64,000 nt of DNA, taken from positions 3,267,501 through 3,331,500 of the forward strand of contig NZ_CP022998.1 in NCBI RefSeq assembly GCF_002277895.1, given 5' to 3'. Origin of the DNA: Rhizobium sp. 11515TR. GTDB taxonomy: Bacteria; Pseudomonadota; Alphaproteobacteria; Rhizobiales; Rhizobiaceae. The translations under genes were made by a program, and so were the position numbers. The notes beneath the pieces were generated by a model. The model was given only the letters and a program-made list of their open reading frames with translations, ran no database searches and was not told the origin of the DNA. Positions 27,574 through 37,614 of the stretch are shown in pieces (position 1 is the stretch's first letter; each line of letters opens with the position of its first letter).

Positions 27574-27800
27574 TCTTCAGCATCGACAACAGGCAGAAAC
27601 GGATCGTCATATTGGAGAACAGTGCCCTTCATCGCGCCGATGATACTGGGGCGATTTGATTTCTCCGGCGCGGGGGCCAACAAAGCGACCGGCTTTCCAC
27701 GCTTCGTAATGATAATGGGCTCTCCGTCATTGCCCATTTGATCGATCAGATGAAGGCATTTCGCTTTGAATTCGGCGGCACCGACAGATTTGACAGACAT
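27555..27800 (-). CDS. Phd/YefM-type antitoxin
   Basis: An 81-residue antitoxin: N-terminal Phd fold (SVGAAEFKAKCLHLIDQM, then EPIIITKRGKPVALLAP) that binds DNA, and a C-terminal toxin-binding tail (SIIGAMKGTVLQYDDPF). The start at 27800 is preferred over 27827 because the family begins close to VKSVGAAEFK. The pair presumably represses its own promoter. Confidence 0.88.
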   Translation of the reverse strand: MSVKSVGAAEFKAKCLHLIDQMGNDGEPIIITKRGKPVALLAPAPEKSNRPSIIGAMKGTVLQYDDPFLPVVDAEEWDATH

Positions 27801-27883
27801 GGGCACAATTCCCGTACAGATGTACATAAAATATGGTCATCTAAAGCGAGATGGTCAATACCCCAAAGTGCGGGAATGAAGAA

Positions 27884-27905
27884 GGGCGGAGCTTTCGCCC
27901 CGCCC
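27884..27905 (-). terminator. Probable terminator of the arabinonate dehydratase operon
   Basis: GGGCGG/CCGCCC arms (27884-27889 and 27900-27905) with a 10-base loop. Read on the minus strand the hairpin is followed by a T-rich stretch (TTCTTCATT). Confidence 0.5.
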
Positions 27906-27928
27906 CTATCAAACTCCAGACACCAATC

Positions 27929-29674
27929 TCAATGGCTGTCGCGGTTGTTCGGGATTTCCGAGCCGCGCTGGCCGACGAGGAAGTCCAGGTCGGCGCCAGT
28001 GTCGGCCTGCATGACCGACTTCACATAGAGGCCGCCGTAACCGCCGGTGAGCGGCTTGACCGGGGAAACCCAAGCGGCGCGGCGCTTTGCCAGTTCCTCA
28101 TCCGACACTTCGAGCTGGATGGTGCGGGCGGGAACGTCGACGGCGATGATGTCGCCGTTCTGGACCAGCGCCAGGGGGCCGCCATCGGCGGCTTCCGGAG
28201 CCGTATGCAGGATGACCGTGCCGTAGGCTGTGCCGGACATGCGCGCATCGGAGATGCGGATCATGTCGGTGATGCCCTTCTTCAGTACCTTCGGCGGCAG
28301 GCCCATATTGCCGACTTCGGCCATGCCCGGATAACCCTTCGGGCCGCAATACTTCAGCACCATGATGCAGTTCTCGTCGATATCGAGATCGTCGCGGTTG
28401 ATGCGGGCGTGATAGTCCTCGATGCTTTCGAAGACGACGGCGCGGCCCTTGTGCTGCATCAGATGTGGCGAAGCGGCCGATGGCTTCAAAACGGCACCCT
28501 TCGGCGCGAGATTGCCGCGCAGAACGGCGATACCGCCCGACTGCGTCAGTGCCTTTTCCTTCGGAACGATGACGTCGTCATTGTAGTTGACCACATCCTT
28601 GACGCCGGCCCAGATCGTGTCGCCCGTCACGGTGATGGCGTCCTTGTGCAGCAGGCCCATTTCGCCGACCGCCTTGATGACAACGGGCAGACCGCCGGCA
28701 TAGTAGAACTCTTCCATCAGGTGCTTGCCCGACGGCTGCAAGTTGACGATCGTCGGCACTTCGCGGCCGAGACGATCCCAATCGTCCAGCGACAGGTCGA
28801 CACCGATGCGGCCGGCAAGCGCCAAAAGGTGCAGAACAGCATTGGTGGAGCCGCCGACGGCGCCGTTGACGCGAATGGCGTTCTCAAAGGCTTCCTTGGT
28901 CAGGATGTCGGAAGGCTTCAGATCCTCCTTGACCATGTCGACGATGCGGCGGCCTGACAGCTGCGAGATAACGCGACGGCGTGCATCCACGGCCGGGATG
29001 GCGGCATTGCCGGGCAGCGTCATGCCGAGCGCTTCGGCCATCGACGCCATGGTCGAGGCCGTACCCATGGTCATGCAGCTGCCGGCCGAGCGGGCCATGC
29101 CCTGCTCCGCATCCATGAATTCATCCAGCGACATCTCGCCGGATTTCACCATTTCGGAGAATTGCCAGATCGCCGTGCCGGAGCCGACATCCTTGCCGCG
29201 CCACTTGCCGTTCAGCATCGGTCCACCGGAAACAAGGATGACCGGAATGTCGACGGAAGCCGCGCCCATCAGCAGGCTTGGCGTGGTCTTGTCGCAGCCG
29301 CCGAGCAGCACGACGCCATCGACCGGATTGCCGCGGATCGCTTCTTCCACGTCCATGGCCGCCAGATTGCGGAACATCATTGCCGTCGGGCGCAGCGTGC
29401 TTTCGCCGACGGAGAAGACTGGGAATTCCACGGGGAAACCGCCCGCCTCGTAGACACCGCGCTTCACGCGCTCTGCAAGATCACGCAAATGCGCGTTGCA
29501 GGGCGTCAGTTCCGACCACGTATTACAGATGCCGATGATCGGACGGCCGTCGAACGTATCGGCCGGCAGGCCCTGGTTTTTCATCCAGGAGCGATGCATG
29601 ATCGCGTTCTTGCCGGTGCCGCCGAACCAGTCGTAGGAGCGCAGCTTGCGCGGCCATTCAGCTTTCTTTTTCAT
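27929..29674 (-). CDS. araD: L-arabinonate dehydratase (IlvD/EDD family)
   Basis: A 581-residue Fe-S dehydratase, close in length and sequence style to the characterised Rhizobium leguminosarum L-arabinonate dehydratase. Cluster-binding cysteines are in GICNTWSELTPCN, LLGGCDKTTPS and AGSCMTMGTAST. Further motifs are GGSTNAVLHLLA and SDARMSGTAYGT. It makes 2-keto-3-deoxy-L-arabinonate. It is the last gene of the chvE operon, after an aldehyde dehydrogenase, which fits the non-phosphorylative pentose route to 2-oxoglutarate. AAAGGG precedes the ATG. D-xylonate or D-fuconate are possible additional substrates. Confidence 0.9.
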   Translation of the reverse strand: MKKKAEWPRKLRSYDWFGGTGKNAIMHRSWMKNQGLPADTFDGRPIIGICNTWSELTPCNAHLRDLAERVKRGVYEAGGFPVEFPVFSVGESTLRPTAMMFRNLAAMDVEEAIRGNPVDGVVLLGGCDKTTPSLLMGAASVDIPVILVSGGPMLNGKWRGKDVGSGTAIWQFSEMVKSGEMSLDEFMDAEQGMARSAGSCMTMGTASTMASMAEALGMTLPGNAAIPAVDARRRVISQLSGRRIVDMVKEDLKPSDILTKEAFENAIRVNGAVGGSTNAVLHLLALAGRIGVDLSLDDWDRLGREVPTIVNLQPSGKHLMEEFYYAGGLPVVIKAVGEMGLLHKDAITVTGDTIWAGVKDVVNYNDDVIVPKEKALTQSGGIAVLRGNLAPKGAVLKPSAASPHLMQHKGRAVVFESIEDYHARINRDDLDIDENCIMVLKYCGPKGYPGMAEVGNMGLPPKVLKKGITDMIRISDARMSGTAYGTVILHTAPEAADGGPLALVQNGDIIAVDVPARTIQLEVSDEELAKRRAAWVSPVKPLTGGYGGLYVKSVMQADTGADLDFLVGQRGSEIPNNRDSH

Positions 29675-29694
29675 GTCTCAGTACCCTTTGCGTC

Positions 29695-29722
29695 GCCCAG
29701 GCCGCCTCGTTCGCGCCTGGGC
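29695..29722. other. Intercistronic hairpin
   Basis: Perfect 8-bp inverted repeat (29695-29702 and 29715-29722) between the aldehyde dehydrogenase and dehydratase genes. No T-run follows it on the minus strand, so it may stabilise mRNA rather than terminate it. Confidence 0.55.
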
Positions 29723-29736
29723 TTTAAAATCGATGA

Positions 29737-31170
29737 TCAGGCGAGCGTGTAAGCCGTCTTGACGGTAGTGAAGAATTCGGCGGCATATTTGCCCTGCTCG
29801 CGCGGACCGAAGGACGAGCCCTTGCGGCCGCCGAACGGTACGTGGAAGTCGACGCCCGCCGTCGGCAGGTTGACCATCACCATGCCCGCTTCCGCATTGC
29901 GCTTGAAATGCGTCGCATGCTTCAGGCTCGTCGTAGCAATGCCCGAGGACAGGCCGAACGGCGTGTCGTTGGCCGTTGCCAAGGCTTCCTCGTAATCCCT
30001 AACGCGGATGACGGAAGCAACCGGGCCGAAGATCTCTTCGCGGCTGATGCGCATCTGGTTCGTCGCTTCCGTGAAGAGCGTCGGCTGTAGATAGAAACCG
30101 GGGGTGTCGCGGCTGACGAGCTCACCACCGAAGGCAAGCTTGGCGCCTTCCTGTTTACCGATCTCGATATAGTCCCTATCCGTCTTCAGCTGCTTGGCAT
30201 CGACGACCGGGCCGATATGCGTGCCCGACTTCATGGCATTGTCGACGTTGAGCGTCTTCAGCTTCTCTGTCAGCGCCGCCACGAACCTGTCGTGAATGCC
30301 TTCGGTGACGATGAGGCGCGACGAAGCCGTGCAGCGCTGGCCGGTCGAGAAGAAGGCGGAATTGGCAGCCGCTTCGACGGCAACCGTCAGATCGGCATCG
30401 TCAAGCACGACCATCGGGTTCTTGCCGCCCATTTCCAGCTGGTACTTGCGGCCGTGCTCGACCGACGACAGCGCCACGCGCTTGCCCGTGCCGACCGAGC
30501 CGGTGAAGGTGATCCCCGAAAGAACCGGGCTATCGAGCATTGCCTGACCGACGACAGAGCCCTTACCCATGACGAGGTTCAAGACGCCCTTCGGCAGACC
30601 GGCGCGGTGGAGAATATCGACGATCGCCCATGAGCAGCCGGGAACGAGATCGGCCGGCTTGAAGACGACGGTGTTGCCGTAGCAGAGCGCCGGCGCGATC
30701 TTCCAGGCGGGAATGGCGATCGGGAAGTTCCAGGGCGTGATGATGCCGATGACACCAAGCGGCTCGCGGGTGATCTCGACGCCGATGTTCGGGCGCACGG
30801 AAGGCATCACCTCGCCTGCCAGACGCAAGGCCTCGCCGGCAAAGAATTCGAAGATCTGCGCGGCGCGGATCGTCTCGCCGATCGCCTCCGGAAGCGTCTT
30901 GCCCTCTTCGCGGGCGAGCAGCGCGCCGAGCTCGTCCTTGCGCGCCAGGATCTCGTCGCCGGCCTTCTTAAGAATCGTGTGGCGCTCCAGAATACCGGAG
31001 CGCGACCAGGCCGGAAAAGCAGCCTTCGCAGCAGCGATCGCATCCGTGACGTCCTGCGCGCTTGCGCTCGCATAGAGGCCGACGACCTCGTTCGTATCCG
31101 ACGGGTTGATGTTCTCGGTGCCGTTCGTCCCCGTCCACTCCCCGGCGATCAAGTTCTGATGAATGGTCAT
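29737..31170 (-). CDS. NAD(P)-dependent aldehyde dehydrogenase, likely 2-oxoglutarate semialdehyde dehydrogenase
   Basis: A 477-residue ALDH. Cofactor motif ITFTGSVGTGKRVA, the catalytic Glu in LEMGGKNPMVVLDDAD, the catalytic Cys in STGQRCTASSR, and the C-terminal EIFGPVASVIRV and PFGGRKGSSFGPRE. Its place between gguC and arabinonate dehydratase points to oxidation of 2-oxoglutarate semialdehyde to 2-oxoglutarate, the last step of the L-arabinose route. Related succinate-semialdehyde dehydrogenases cannot be excluded. AGGAAGG precedes the start. Confidence 0.88.
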   Translation of the reverse strand: MTIHQNLIAGEWTGTNGTENINPSDTNEVVGLYASASAQDVTDAIAAAKAAFPAWSRSGILERHTILKKAGDEILARKDELGALLAREEGKTLPEAIGETIRAAQIFEFFAGEALRLAGEVMPSVRPNIGVEITREPLGVIGIITPWNFPIAIPAWKIAPALCYGNTVVFKPADLVPGCSWAIVDILHRAGLPKGVLNLVMGKGSVVGQAMLDSPVLSGITFTGSVGTGKRVALSSVEHGRKYQLEMGGKNPMVVLDDADLTVAVEAAANSAFFSTGQRCTASSRLIVTEGIHDRFVAALTEKLKTLNVDNAMKSGTHIGPVVDAKQLKTDRDYIEIGKQEGAKLAFGGELVSRDTPGFYLQPTLFTEATNQMRISREEIFGPVASVIRVRDYEEALATANDTPFGLSSGIATTSLKHATHFKRNAEAGMVMVNLPTAGVDFHVPFGGRKGSSFGPREQGKYAAEFFTTVKTAYTLA

Positions 31171-31202
31171 GGCGTCATGCCTTCCTGGATCGTATTAAAG
31201 AT

Positions 31203-31228
31203 GCCCGGCCGATCCCTTGCGGCCGGGC
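31203..31228. other. Intercistronic hairpin
   Basis: GC-rich 9-bp inverted repeat (31203-31211 and 31220-31228) between gguC and the aldehyde dehydrogenase gene. On the minus strand it is followed by ATCTTTAAT, so partial termination is possible. Confidence 0.55.
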
Positions 31229-31236
31229 TCGATGCA

Positions 31237-32244
31237 TTACAGCTGGCGAACAGCCACATTCTCCTCGGCATCGATCGCCAGCGGATTGCGTAGCGGCAGT
31301 CCGAATTCCCCAACTTCGATTTCGAAGACATCACCGACTTCCGGCTTGATGCCTTCGGCAAACGAAAGCGTCGCAGTGCCGAACATGTGGACATGCACAT
31401 CGCCTGGAACGCGGAAGATGCCGTACTTGAAGTGGTGATATTCAAGGTTCGCGAAGGTATGCGACATGTTCGCTTCGCCCGACAGGAACGGCTTCTCGAA
31501 GATCACCTTGTCGCCACGCTTGATGCGGGACGTGCCGCGAATATCTTCTGGCGCAACACCGACGCGGATTTCCGGGCCGAAACTTGCCGGACGCAGCTTG
31601 GAATGGGCGAGATAGAGATAGTTGATCCGCTCGGTGACGTGATCGGAAAACTCGTTCGACAGCGCAAATCCGATACGGAACGGCGCGCCATCCTTGGCGA
31701 TGACATAGATGCCGGCCATTTCCGGCTCCTCGCCGCCATCAAGCGCGAAGGATGGAGATACGAGTGCCGCACCCGGGGCTGCAGCGCCATAGCCGTTGCC
31801 CTTGTAGAACCACTCGGGCTGCACGCCTTTCTCGCCTGCCTTCGGCTTGCCGCCCTCGATGCCCATCTTGAACATCTTCATGGAGTCGGTCAGCGTCTCC
31901 TCGGCTGCTTCCGTCGTCTTCTTGTGCATGGAATCACGCGTCGCGGCAGAGCCGAGATGCGTCAGGCCGGTGCCCGTCAGGTGCAGGTGAGCTGCATCTG
32001 GATGCGTGATCGGCGGCAGGAAACGGCCCTCTGCATAGGCTTTTTCGAGATCGATCGCCTCGCCGAGACCATGGGCCTCGATGACTGAAGCGAGGGACTT
32101 GCCGCTATCGGCAGCTTCGATCGCAAGCTTGTAGACGCTGCCACCATTGACGACAGCCTTGGCAGCTTCGCCGGGTCCGTTGCGGACCGCAACGACGATC
32201 TCGCCGTTCGAACCCTTGATCTGCGAGATGAGCATGTCTTTCAT
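31237..32244 (-). CDS. gguC: GguC, FAH-superfamily protein of the chvE operon
   Basis: A 335-residue member of the fumarylacetoacetate hydrolase superfamily (AraD1/GguC group), linked to chvE-gguAB in Agrobacterium. The C-terminal half holds the fold: PEWFYKGNGYGAAAPGAAL, GEEPEMAGIYVIAKDG, RIGFALSNEFSDHV, and acidic metal ligands. No DHDPS-type ketodeoxyarabinonate dehydratase is encoded in the operon, so GguC may supply that step (inference). The ribosome site AGGAAAGG directly abuts this ATG, so the ATG at 32235 (MLISQIKGSNG) may be the true start. Confidence 0.88.
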   Translation of the reverse strand: MKDMLISQIKGSNGEIVVAVRNGPGEAAKAVVNGGSVYKLAIEAADSGKSLASVIEAHGLGEAIDLEKAYAEGRFLPPITHPDAAHLHLTGTGLTHLGSAATRDSMHKKTTEAAEETLTDSMKMFKMGIEGGKPKAGEKGVQPEWFYKGNGYGAAAPGAALVSPSFALDGGEEPEMAGIYVIAKDGAPFRIGFALSNEFSDHVTERINYLYLAHSKLRPASFGPEIRVGVAPEDIRGTSRIKRGDKVIFEKPFLSGEANMSHTFANLEYHHFKYGIFRVPGDVHVHMFGTATLSFAEGIKPEVGDVFEIEVGEFGLPLRNPLAIDAEENVAVRQL

Positions 32245-32282
32245 CCTTTCCTAACAGACAGAGATCGGATGCAGTTTCCCGT

Positions 32283-32305
32283 TCCGGCTCTCAGCGAGAG
32301 CCGGA
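32283..32305. other. Intercistronic hairpin
   Basis: Perfect 10-bp arms (32283-32292 and 32296-32305) with a 3-base loop between gguB and gguC. It lacks a T-run and probably affects mRNA stability or partial termination. Confidence 0.6.
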
Positions 32306-32351
32306 CTCTGTCATAGATTTGGTTTTAAAAGCTGGGTTGATCGCTAAACGA

Positions 32352-33560
32352 TCAACCCTTGTTCTTGTTGTAGACGTCGATGAACACGGCAGCGAGCAGA
32401 ACCGCACCCTTGATCATCTTCTGGGAGTCCGTCTGGTATCCGAGGATCGACATGCCCTGGTTCAGCACGCCCATAATCAAAGCGCCGATAACGGCACCCG
32501 TCACCTTGCCGACGCCGCCGGAGGCCGAAGCGCCGCCGATGAAGCAGGCTGCGATGACGTCGAGTTCGAGGCCGTCACCGCCCTTTGCGGTTGCCGAATT
32601 CAGGCGCGTCGCGATGATGATGCCGGCTATGCTCGCCAGGATGCCCATGTTGATGAAGGTGTAGAAGGTCAGGCGGCGGGTATCGATACCCGAGAGCTTC
32701 GTCGCCTTCTCATTGCCGCCCATGGCATAGATGCGGCGGCCGATCGTCGTGCGCTGCGTGGCAAAGCTATAGAGCGCGATCAAAAGCAGCATGAGAACCA
32801 GAACGTTCGGCAGACCTCTGTAGGAGGAGATCTGGTAGCCGATGAAGATGGCGGCGGCAGCAACCACCAGATTTTGGGCGACGAAGAAGCTGAACGGCTC
32901 GACATCGATGCCATGCTTCTCGTTCACACTGCGGCGACGCCATGACAGGAAGAACATCACGATCGGGATGGCAACTGTCAGCAACATCGATGTCGAATGG
33001 ATACCGCCCAAATCGACGAAATCCGGAATGAAGCCCGTTGCGACGATCTGGAACGCCGGCGGGAACGGACCGATGCTGCTGCCGTTGCCGGTCGTGTTGA
33101 TGATCGTATAGGTCAGGCCGCGGAAAACCAGCATGCCCGACAATGTCACGATGAACGACGGAATGCGGTGATAGGCGATGAAATATCCGTGCCAGGCGCC
33201 GACCGCGGCACCCATCAGCAGACAAATGACCGTCGCGAGCGCAAGATTCATGTGCATCTGCACGACCAGAACGCCCGCAACCGCCCCGACGAAGCCGACA
33301 ACGGAGCCGACCGAAAGGTCGATATGGCCGGCCACGATGACCAACAGCATGCCAAGCGCCATGATGACGATGAACGAATTCTGCAGGACGATGTTGGTCA
33401 GGTTCTGCGGCCTGAAGAGAACGCCGTTCGTCAAGTACTGAAACAGCAGCATGATGACGACGAGCGCGATCAACATGCCGTATTCACGAATGTTGTTGCG
33501 GATATGGTCGCCGATTGAAACGACGTGGCTGCTTTCCGTGGCTGGGTTGGCCGAACTCAT
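32352..33560 (-). CDS. gguB: Sugar ABC transporter permease GguB
   Basis: A 402-residue inner-membrane permease of the ribose/xylose (BPD_transp_2) family with about ten helices. Motifs are [58 protein letters not shown] and the C-terminal [23 protein letters not shown] region. It forms the channel for ChvE-delivered sugars. Its start overlaps the gguA stop by four bases. Confidence 0.94.
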   Translation of the reverse strand: MSSANPATESSHVVSIGDHIRNNIREYGMLIALVVIMLLFQYLTNGVLFRPQNLTNIVLQNSFIVIMALGMLLVIVAGHIDLSVGSVVGFVGAVAGVLVVQMHMNLALATVICLLMGAAVGAWHGYFIAYHRIPSFIVTLSGMLVFRGLTYTIINTTGNGSSIGPFPPAFQIVATGFIPDFVDLGGIHSTSMLLTVAIPIVMFFLSWRRRSVNEKHGIDVEPFSFFVAQNLVVAAAAIFIGYQISSYRGLPNVLVLMLLLIALYSFATQRTTIGRRIYAMGGNEKATKLSGIDTRRLTFYTFINMGILASIAGIIIATRLNSATAKGGDGLELDVIAACFIGGASASGGVGKVTGAVIGALIMGVLNQGMSILGYQTDSQKMIKGAVLLAAVFIDVYNKNKG

Positions 33561-35095
33561 TGATGCTTCTCCCCTGAGCGCATGATAGCGCGCATGATAC
33601 TCTCCTGGCTTGCCTCTGCCTTCGGCAGTTCGGCAACAATTCGACCCTCGTTCATGACGTAGATGCGGTCGCAGGTACCGAGAAGCTCGGGCATTTCCGA
33701 TGAGATCATCAGAACGCCCTTTCCGTCGGCGGCAAGCTGGTTGATGATGGAATAGATTTCGTATTTGGCGCCGACGTCGATGCCGCGTGTGGGCTCATCG
33801 AGGATCAGGACGTCCGGGTCCGAGAACAGCCATTTCGACAGCACCACTTTCTGTTGGTTGCCGCCGGAGAGGTTGCCCGCTTCCTGGAAGACGCCGGCCG
33901 AACGGATGCGCAGCTTGGAGCGATAGTTCGTCGCCACCTGCAGCTCGCGCACGTCGTCGATGACGGTCGCCTTGGAAACGCCAAGCAGATTGGCAAGCGT
34001 CGTGTTGTGCAGGATACTGTTGGTCAGAACCAAGCCGAGCTGCTTGCGGTCTTCGGTCACATAGGCAAGACCGGCATCGATCGCCTTGCGCACCGTGCTG
34101 GTGTCGACCAGTTTGCCGTCCAGGAAGACTTCGCCGCTGATCTTGTGGCCATAGGACTTGCCGAAGACGCTCATGGCGAATTCGGTACGGCCCGCGCCCA
34201 TCAGGCCAGCAATGCCGACCACTTCGCCCTTGCGCACATTGATGTTGATATTGTGCAGGACCTGGCGATCGCGATGCTGCTGGTGGAAGGCATTCCAGTT
34301 CTTCACTTCGAAGATCGTTTCGCCGATCGGAACCGAACGCGGCGGGTAGCGATCCGCCAGCTCACGGCCGACCATGTTGCGAATGATGATGTCTTCGCTG
34401 ATTTCTTCCTCGTGACAGTCCAGCGCCTTCACCGTCATGCCGTCGCGCAACACCGTGATCTGATCGGCCACCTTGCGCACTTCGTTGAGCTTGTGCGTGA
34501 TGATGATCGACGTGATGCCTTGGTTACGGAACTCCATGAGGAGATTGAGGAGCGCATCGGAGTCGTTTTCATTCAGCGATGCCGTCGGCTCGTCAAGAAT
34601 GAGCAGCTTGACGCTCTTCGACAGGGCCTTGGCGATCTCGACGAGCTGCTGCTTGCCGACACCGATGTCGGTCACGAGCGTATTCGGAGATTCCTTGAGG
34701 CCCACTTTGGAAAGGAGTTGTTTGGTCCGGCTAAAAGTCTCCTGCCAATTGATCATGCCATTGGCTACGACCTCATTGCCCAGGAAAATGTTCTCGGCGA
34801 TCGACAGAAGCGGAACGAGCGCCAACTCCTGATGGATGATGATGATGCCGATGTCTTCGGAATCCCTGATCGTCTTGAATTGGCGGACTCCGCCATCGTA
34901 GTAGATGTCGCCTTCATAGGTGCCGGCCGGATAAACGCCTGAAAGCACCTTCATCAGGGTGGATTTGCCGGCTCCGTTTTCGCCAACTAAGGCATGGATC
35001 TCGCCCTGACGGACTTTCAGATTGACATTTTCCAAGGCGTTCACACCGGGGAACGACTTGGTGATGTTCCGCATTTCGAGAATGGTATTGTCCAT
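33557..35095 (-). CDS. gguA: Sugar ABC transporter ATP-binding protein GguA
   Basis: A 512-residue tandem ATPase. The first half has Walker [10 protein letters not shown], signature region [12 protein letters not shown] and Walker [10 protein letters not shown]. The second half has a degenerate Walker A (GLMGAGRTE), [15 protein letters not shown] and [14 protein letters not shown], the usual asymmetry of the MglA/RbsA class. It energises uptake of multiple monosaccharides with GguB and ChvE. It follows chvE after a hairpin-containing gap of about 105 bp. Confidence 0.95.
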   Translation of the reverse strand: MDNTILEMRNITKSFPGVNALENVNLKVRQGEIHALVGENGAGKSTLMKVLSGVYPAGTYEGDIYYDGGVRQFKTIRDSEDIGIIIIHQELALVPLLSIAENIFLGNEVVANGMINWQETFSRTKQLLSKVGLKESPNTLVTDIGVGKQQLVEIAKALSKSVKLLILDEPTASLNENDSDALLNLLMEFRNQGITSIIITHKLNEVRKVADQITVLRDGMTVKALDCHEEEISEDIIIRNMVGRELADRYPPRSVPIGETIFEVKNWNAFHQQHRDRQVLHNININVRKGEVVGIAGLMGAGRTEFAMSVFGKSYGHKISGEVFLDGKLVDTSTVRKAIDAGLAYVTEDRKQLGLVLTNSILHNTTLANLLGVSKATVIDDVRELQVATNYRSKLRIRSAGVFQEAGNLSGGNQQKVVLSKWLFSDPDVLILDEPTRGIDVGAKYEIYSIINQLAADGKGVLMISSEMPELLGTCDRIYVMNEGRIVAELPKAEASQESIMRAIMRSGEKHQ

Positions 35096-35157
35096 TGTCC
35101 AAATCCAACGCCGCGGCTGAACATAGCAGACCGCGCGATCGTCTTAAATATGAAAGC

Positions 35158-35183
35158 CAGGGCCCGCCTTTCAGCGAGCCCTG
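35158..35183. other. Hairpin between chvE and gguA
   Basis: Ten-bp arms with one mismatch (35158-35167 and 35174-35183) and a short loop. Such hairpins after binding-protein genes usually protect the upstream mRNA or reduce read-through, giving more binding protein than transporter. Confidence 0.6.
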
Positions 35184-35200
35184 ACCGGTCTATTGAAAAA

Positions 35201-36265
35201 TTACTTCAGCTGGTCAGCCTTGTAGTAACCGCCCTCAACGAGGACCTTCTCGTAGTTGGTCTTGTCGACTGCGACCGGGGTCAGCAGGTAGGACGGAACA
35301 ACCTTGACGCCGTTGTCGTAGGTCTTGGTGTCGTTGACTTCAGGCGTCTTGCCTTCCATCAGAGCGTTGACCATGTTGACGGTAACCTTGGCAAGGTCAC
35401 GGGTGTCCTTGAAGATCGTCGAATGCTGCTCGCCGGCAATGATCGACTTGACCGACGGGATTTCGGAGTCCTGACCGGTGACGATCGGAAGCTTCACGCC
35501 GCCGGAACCGTAGCCGACGCCCTTGAGCGCGGAGAGGATGCCGATCGACAGGCCGTCATACGGGGACAGAACGGCATCGACATGAGCGTCGGTGTAGTAG
35601 GCCGACAGCAGGTTGTCCATGCGAGCCTGGGCCGTTGCCGGGTCCCAACGCAGCGTACCGACCTTGTCCATGCCCATCTGGCCGGACTTTACGACCAGCT
35701 TGCCGCTGTCGATGTACGGCTTCAGGACCGACATTGCGCCGTCATAGAAGAAGAAGGCGTTGTTGTCGTCCGGAGAACCGCCGAACAGCTCAATATTGAA
35801 CGGGCCCTTGCCATCCTTGAGGCCGAGAGCGTCGACGATCGAGTTTGCCTGCAGGACGCCGACCTTGAAGTTGTCGAAGGTCGCATAATAGTCGACGTTC
35901 GGGCTGTTGCGGATCAGGCGGTCATAGGCGATGACCTTGATGCCGGCATCGTGAGCCTTCTGCAGAACGTCGGACAGCGTGGTGCCGTCGATCGAAGCGA
36001 TGACGAGGACCTTGTCGCCCTTGGTGACCATGTTCTCGATCTGCGAGAGCTGGTTCGGAATGTCGTCATCGCCGTACTGCAGGTCGGTGCCGTAACCCGC
36101 AGCCTGGAGCTGCTTGACGATGTTGTTGCCGTCATCGATCCAGCGAGCCGAAGCCTTGGTCGGCATGGCGATGCCTACCGTGCCCTTGTCCGCCGCGAAG
36201 GCAGGTACCACCAGCGTAGCGACGCCGAACGCAGCGCCGGCCATCAATGAGATAATGGATTTCAT
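35201..36265 (-). CDS. chvE: Multiple-sugar-binding periplasmic protein ChvE
   Basis: A 354-residue periplasmic binding protein. Signal peptide [24 protein letters not shown], then [78 protein letters not shown] and [14 protein letters not shown], all typical of ChvE. In Agrobacterium it binds L-arabinose, D-galactose and glucose and also feeds the VirA sensor. First gene of the operon, divergent from gbpR; AAGGGAGAG precedes the ATG. Confidence 0.96.
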   Translation of the reverse strand: MKSIISLMAGAAFGVATLVVPAFAADKGTVGIAMPTKASARWIDDGNNIVKQLQAAGYGTDLQYGDDDIPNQLSQIENMVTKGDKVLVIASIDGTTLSDVLQKAHDAGIKVIAYDRLIRNSPNVDYYATFDNFKVGVLQANSIVDALGLKDGKGPFNIELFGGSPDDNNAFFFYDGAMSVLKPYIDSGKLVVKSGQMGMDKVGTLRWDPATAQARMDNLLSAYYTDAHVDAVLSPYDGLSIGILSALKGVGYGSGGVKLPIVTGQDSEIPSVKSIIAGEQHSTIFKDTRDLAKVTVNMVNALMEGKTPEVNDTKTYDNGVKVVPSYLLTPVAVDKTNYEKVLVEGGYYKADQLK

Positions 36266-36431
36266 TACTCTCTCCCTTGTTGAATTAATGCGGCGGACAA
36301 AAAATGCCCGCCCGAAACTGCGGCAGGTTCCGTAGAAGGAATGATTTACTTCTAATTGTGAGAAACGAAGTAGGTCTCCTCCACGCTCTCACGGTTTATG
36401 AGCTGTACCCAGCGCACAATCGGCAAACTCG

Positions 36432-36443
36432 TACGATTTCGTA
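36432..36443. promoter_or_regulatory. Short palindrome in the gbpR-chvE promoter region
   Basis: TACGA-TT-TCGTA, perfect 5-bp arms, lying between the divergent starts 42 bp from the larger palindrome. A possible second regulator site. Confidence 0.35.
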
Positions 36444-36473
36444 TAACTGTCAAATAGAATAACTGGCTAAACA

Positions 36474-36491
36474 TATACCAAGTTTGGTATA
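36474..36491. promoter_or_regulatory. Candidate GbpR operator
   Basis: Perfect 18-bp palindrome TATACCAAGTTTGGTATA (8-bp arms, 2-base centre) in the gap between chvE and gbpR, 50 bp before the gbpR ATG. Position fits a LysR regulator that controls chvE and itself. Confidence 0.55.
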
Positions 36492-36540
36492 ATGTTAAAA
36501 AATAGTACTTTTTTGCCGATGAAGGGGAAAATTGGCCGTT

Positions 36541-37548
36541 ATGGAGAAAATATATAACGATTATGTGAGCGATGGCATTGAGATTCATTCCGACAATTTT
36601 CGCGACGATGCGTTGTTGAAAGCCGGTTTGAAGCTCAATCACCTGCGCATGATCGTCACGATCGAGGATCACGGGCAAATATCCGCCGCCGCTGAGTCCA
36701 TGAATATGTCACAACCTGCGGCTTCACGCATGCTCTCAGAAATGGAGTCGATTGTCAAAAGCCCGCTTTACGAGCGTGTCGCCAGAGGCGTCGTGTTGAC
36801 CCCTTTCGGCCTCGCTTTGGCCAAGCGGGCGCGCAAGATCCTGCTGGAGCTGCGCGAGGCAGGCCGGGAGCTTGGCGCCTTGCGGACCGGCAAGGGCGGC
36901 TCGGTCTTTCTGGGGGCGGTGACCGCGCCGGCGATCAGCCTTGTCGTTCCGGCGATCCAGCGCGTGACGCGCACCTATCCCGGCATAGAGATCAATATCG
37001 AGGTCGAGAATAGCAATGTGCTCGCCCGCGAGCTGCTGGCGGCCCGCCATGACTTCATCATCAGCCGCATCCCAGACGATCTCGATCCGCGTCTGTTCAC
37101 TGCCCATGAGATCGGCGTCGAGAAAGCCTGCCTGGTGGTCCGCAACTGGCATCCGCTGCTTGAAAAAGGTGTAGCCAGCCTGCACGATCTGGCCGGTTAC
37201 GACTGGGTATTCCAACCGCCGGGCACGTTGCTTCGCCGCAAGGTGGAAGACATTTTTCTCGCCGCCGGCGTGCCCCTGCCCGAAAACGTCGTCAACACCT
37301 CGTCTCTGCTTCTGACGCTTGCGGTCGTCTGCAAGACGGATGCGATCGCACCGATTGCGCTCGACATGGCGCAATTCATCTGCGGGCAGACGTCCCAGGC
37401 CGGCGAATCCTCCATCCTGCCGATCGATTTCGATATCGACGTCAGGCCCTATAGCCTCATCACCGCCCGTGAACGCGCCATGCCGCCGAGCGCGCGGCTG
37501 CTGCACGACATGATCCTGGAAGAGAGCCGGCATCTCTCGCTGACATAA
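36541..37548 (+). CDS. gbpR: LysR-family regulator GbpR of the chvE operon
   Basis: A regulator of about 335 residues, divergent from chvE as in Agrobacterium. After an N-terminal extension (~30 residues) the HTH is LKLNHLRMIVTIEDHGQISAAAE with MSQPAASRMLSEME. The effector domain follows (VFLGAVTAPAISLVVPAIQRV). In Agrobacterium GbpR activates chvE in response to its sugars. The ATG at 36541 is taken; a TTG nine bases earlier also lies behind AAGGGG. Confidence 0.9.
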   Translation: MEKIYNDYVSDGIEIHSDNFRDDALLKAGLKLNHLRMIVTIEDHGQISAAAESMNMSQPAASRMLSEMESIVKSPLYERVARGVVLTPFGLALAKRARKILLELREAGRELGALRTGKGGSVFLGAVTAPAISLVVPAIQRVTRTYPGIEINIEVENSNVLARELLAARHDFIISRIPDDLDPRLFTAHEIGVEKACLVVRNWHPLLEKGVASLHDLAGYDWVFQPPGTLLRRKVEDIFLAAGVPLPENVVNTSSLLLTLAVVCKTDAIAPIALDMAQFICGQTSQAGESSILPIDFDIDVRPYSLITARERAMPPSARLLHDMILEESRHLSLT

Positions 37549-37614
37549 CATACATGCAAGCCATAAGCTCCGCGCCAACTTCCTCTCCTATGAAGCTTGG
37601 TGTGGAGACCACGC

